This document shows, piece by piece, positions 32,446 through 33,911 of a DNA stretch of 33,911 bases (position 1 is its first letter; each line of letters begins with the position of its first letter). This DNA comes from Nymphaea colorata (taxonomy: Eukaryota; Streptophyta; Magnoliopsida; Nymphaeales; Nymphaeaceae). The stretch lies in contig NW_022205230.1 of NCBI RefSeq assembly GCF_008831285.2, positions 1-33,911 on the forward strand, read 5' to 3'. The notes under the pieces were generated by a model, which saw only the letters and a list, made by a program, of their open reading frames with translations, ran no database searches and was not told the DNA's origin. The translations under genes were made by a program, and so were the position numbers.

Positions 32446-33911
32446 GAGGCTATCTCCTTTGGAAACTCCTTTGTCGTTGACAAATCAAAAAAACAAAAAA
32501 ACAAAAGAAAAGCCAACATTAATGATACTGAAGGTCGCTGATTCATGTCAGACAAATCTTGAAAAGTGCTGACCCTGACCATGGAAAGTTTGCTGAGTGA
32601 GCAAGAGAGTGTTGAGGCTAAGTTAGAGGCCAGTTCTTAATTGTGTTTTTTATGTTGATTTTTTTTTTATTATTTTTTCATCATTAATGGAAGGAGAAAC
32701 CAGCCCGATTGCATCTGAACGGTTCCTCGTCAAGGAAAGTGTAGCATTTCGGGCCCCCATTGAAGGGAGAAGGTATACATCATAGGGTTGGGGCCCCCAT
32801 GCATTTTTGTGGTCTACGTTATTTTAGCAATACAGACAAAAGTGGTAAGAACAATTTTTTTTGAATATTACCGTTTTCAAGAATGAAGAGCCTCAATGGA
32901 TAGTTGAAGGAAGAAGGTACAAATTAACATACTCCTTAGGAAAATAAGGTTCCTAGTGATAAATATAATTATAAATTCAGATAAATATATAATAAATATA
33001 TATTAAATAAACATATATATATATATATATAATCATTTCAATCTTATGGATGTTGGACGACTAATAGATTTAAAATATGTCACTGATAAACCCATGAACC
33101 ATTAAAAAAATTGCCTTAAATAGGCACTATTTGATACACTGTTGCTAAATACAGCTGCATGCTTTAGCGCCGTTCTTTATTTTTAGTAATAAGACAAGAT
33201 CTAGGAAATGACAAATTTGAATATGTGTGTGTGTGTGGATTCAAATTTGATGGATGCTAGATATTGTCAATATAGCCCAAAATAAAACATTATTTGATAA
33301 AATATAAACACTGCAGGGGTATTAGCAACGGTTATGGTTTGTGTAGTGTGTTTTTATAATAGGTTTATCATGATTTCAACAACAGTTTTTTGGTGCTTTC
33401 AACCATAGACTTTTAACTTTTTAATTACCTAAAAACACTGGGCATTCAACATGCTATAATTCTCCCATATAAAAGTACTAGTAATATCTTAAGTAGTTTT
33501 ATTTTTATAGGTGAAGACTAAGTAGCACCACTGTATGGCATCTAATGATAATTTAATTAGATTACTATAATCATGCACAAAATGACTTTTATCATATCTA
33601 AAGGTGCAAAAGATTCCATGTTCGGTTTTTAAGCTAGGCCTCTTTCAAATGCATCACCCAAAAAATATTAATTAGCTGACAAGAAAGTTCTTCAATGAGG
33701 GAAACCTCTCACACACACGAGATCAGTGGGAACTTCGTAGCAAAACGTCCTGTATTATATGCTGCCAAAACACTATGACTGACTCTAAGGGTACGCACTG
33801 GGCCAGGCACCAGATGGACAAATGGGACCAGTTGACCTACTTGCCAGATAAAAAACACGCTGGGATAGCTTGCCTGGGTCGGGTATTGGGGCTCGACTTG
33901 GCCCAAATACA
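32446..33911. other. Non-coding right arm of unit B
   Basis: Matches 12999-14473 to the last base of the window. No gene was recognised. It contains a TA tract at 33012-33031 and the CACTA-ended element at 33125-33348. Confidence 0.6.
33125..33348. mobile_element. Small CACTA-ended MITE (tentative), unit B
   Basis: CACTATTTGATACACTG at the left and GTTTGTGTAGTG at the right (reverse complement CACTACACAAAC). The right end is closer to a CACTA consensus here than in unit A. No target-site duplication was seen. Confidence 0.32.

Larger units (their letters stand above)
19496..33911 (+). repeat. Segmental duplication, unit B
   Basis: The counterpart of unit A, starting at 19496 (equivalent to 3576) and still matching A at the window end (equivalent to about 14473). 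By eye most stretches are identical at about nine or more of ten bases, so the duplication is much younger than copy 0. It is longer than A mainly because it keeps the LINE body. Confidence 0.92.

Overview
No intact protein-coding gene and no novel molecular system was recognised here. The window looks like nuclear DNA of a flowering plant. It is AT-rich, full of TA, CA and GA microsatellites, and carries Ty1/copia and plant-type LINE remains and plant nepenthesin/CDR1-like aspartic protease (AP) pseudogenes. The species cannot be told from the sequence.

The main structure is a large direct segmental duplication. Unit A (about 3576 to at least 14470) and unit B (about 19496 to the window end at 33911) stay aligned over nearly their whole length, with small substitutions and several large indels. 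An older, more rearranged third copy is visible at the left edge (AP fragment 1-584 and spacer pieces 1876-2870). A fourth scrap lies at 16441-16502.

Each unit holds, left to right: AT-rich non-coding DNA; a MITE-like element with GTGGCGGAGC-type ends; a possible tRNA-derived SINE head; a 51-bp minisatellite; a minus-strand AP pseudogene (A 9569-11315, B 25031-27013); a plus-strand LINE; and a right arm with CACTA-like ends. The AP copies share lesions that predate the duplication (start codon changed to ATA, a TAG in the C-terminal lobe, a one-base frameshift after the second active-site motif). They also carry private ones, notably Asp to Asn in the first active-site motif of unit A only.

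The units differ most at the LINE. Unit B keeps a nearly full-length but dead element (ORF1 DUF4283 region, zinc knuckle, endonuclease, reverse transcriptase, C-terminal part; 27287-32445). Unit A keeps only the ORF1 region (11590-12125), followed by 873 bp of unrelated DNA that includes a CACTA-like end.

Between the units lie 2 kb of single-copy-looking sequence and a damaged Ty1/copia element (16503-about 19495). A putative 223-bp LTR is fused directly to mid-pol, the reading frame has six stop codons but no frameshift, and the 3' end runs straight into the first base of unit B. The window is best read as a decaying tandem array of an AP gene block, reshaped by retrotransposons and illegitimate recombination.
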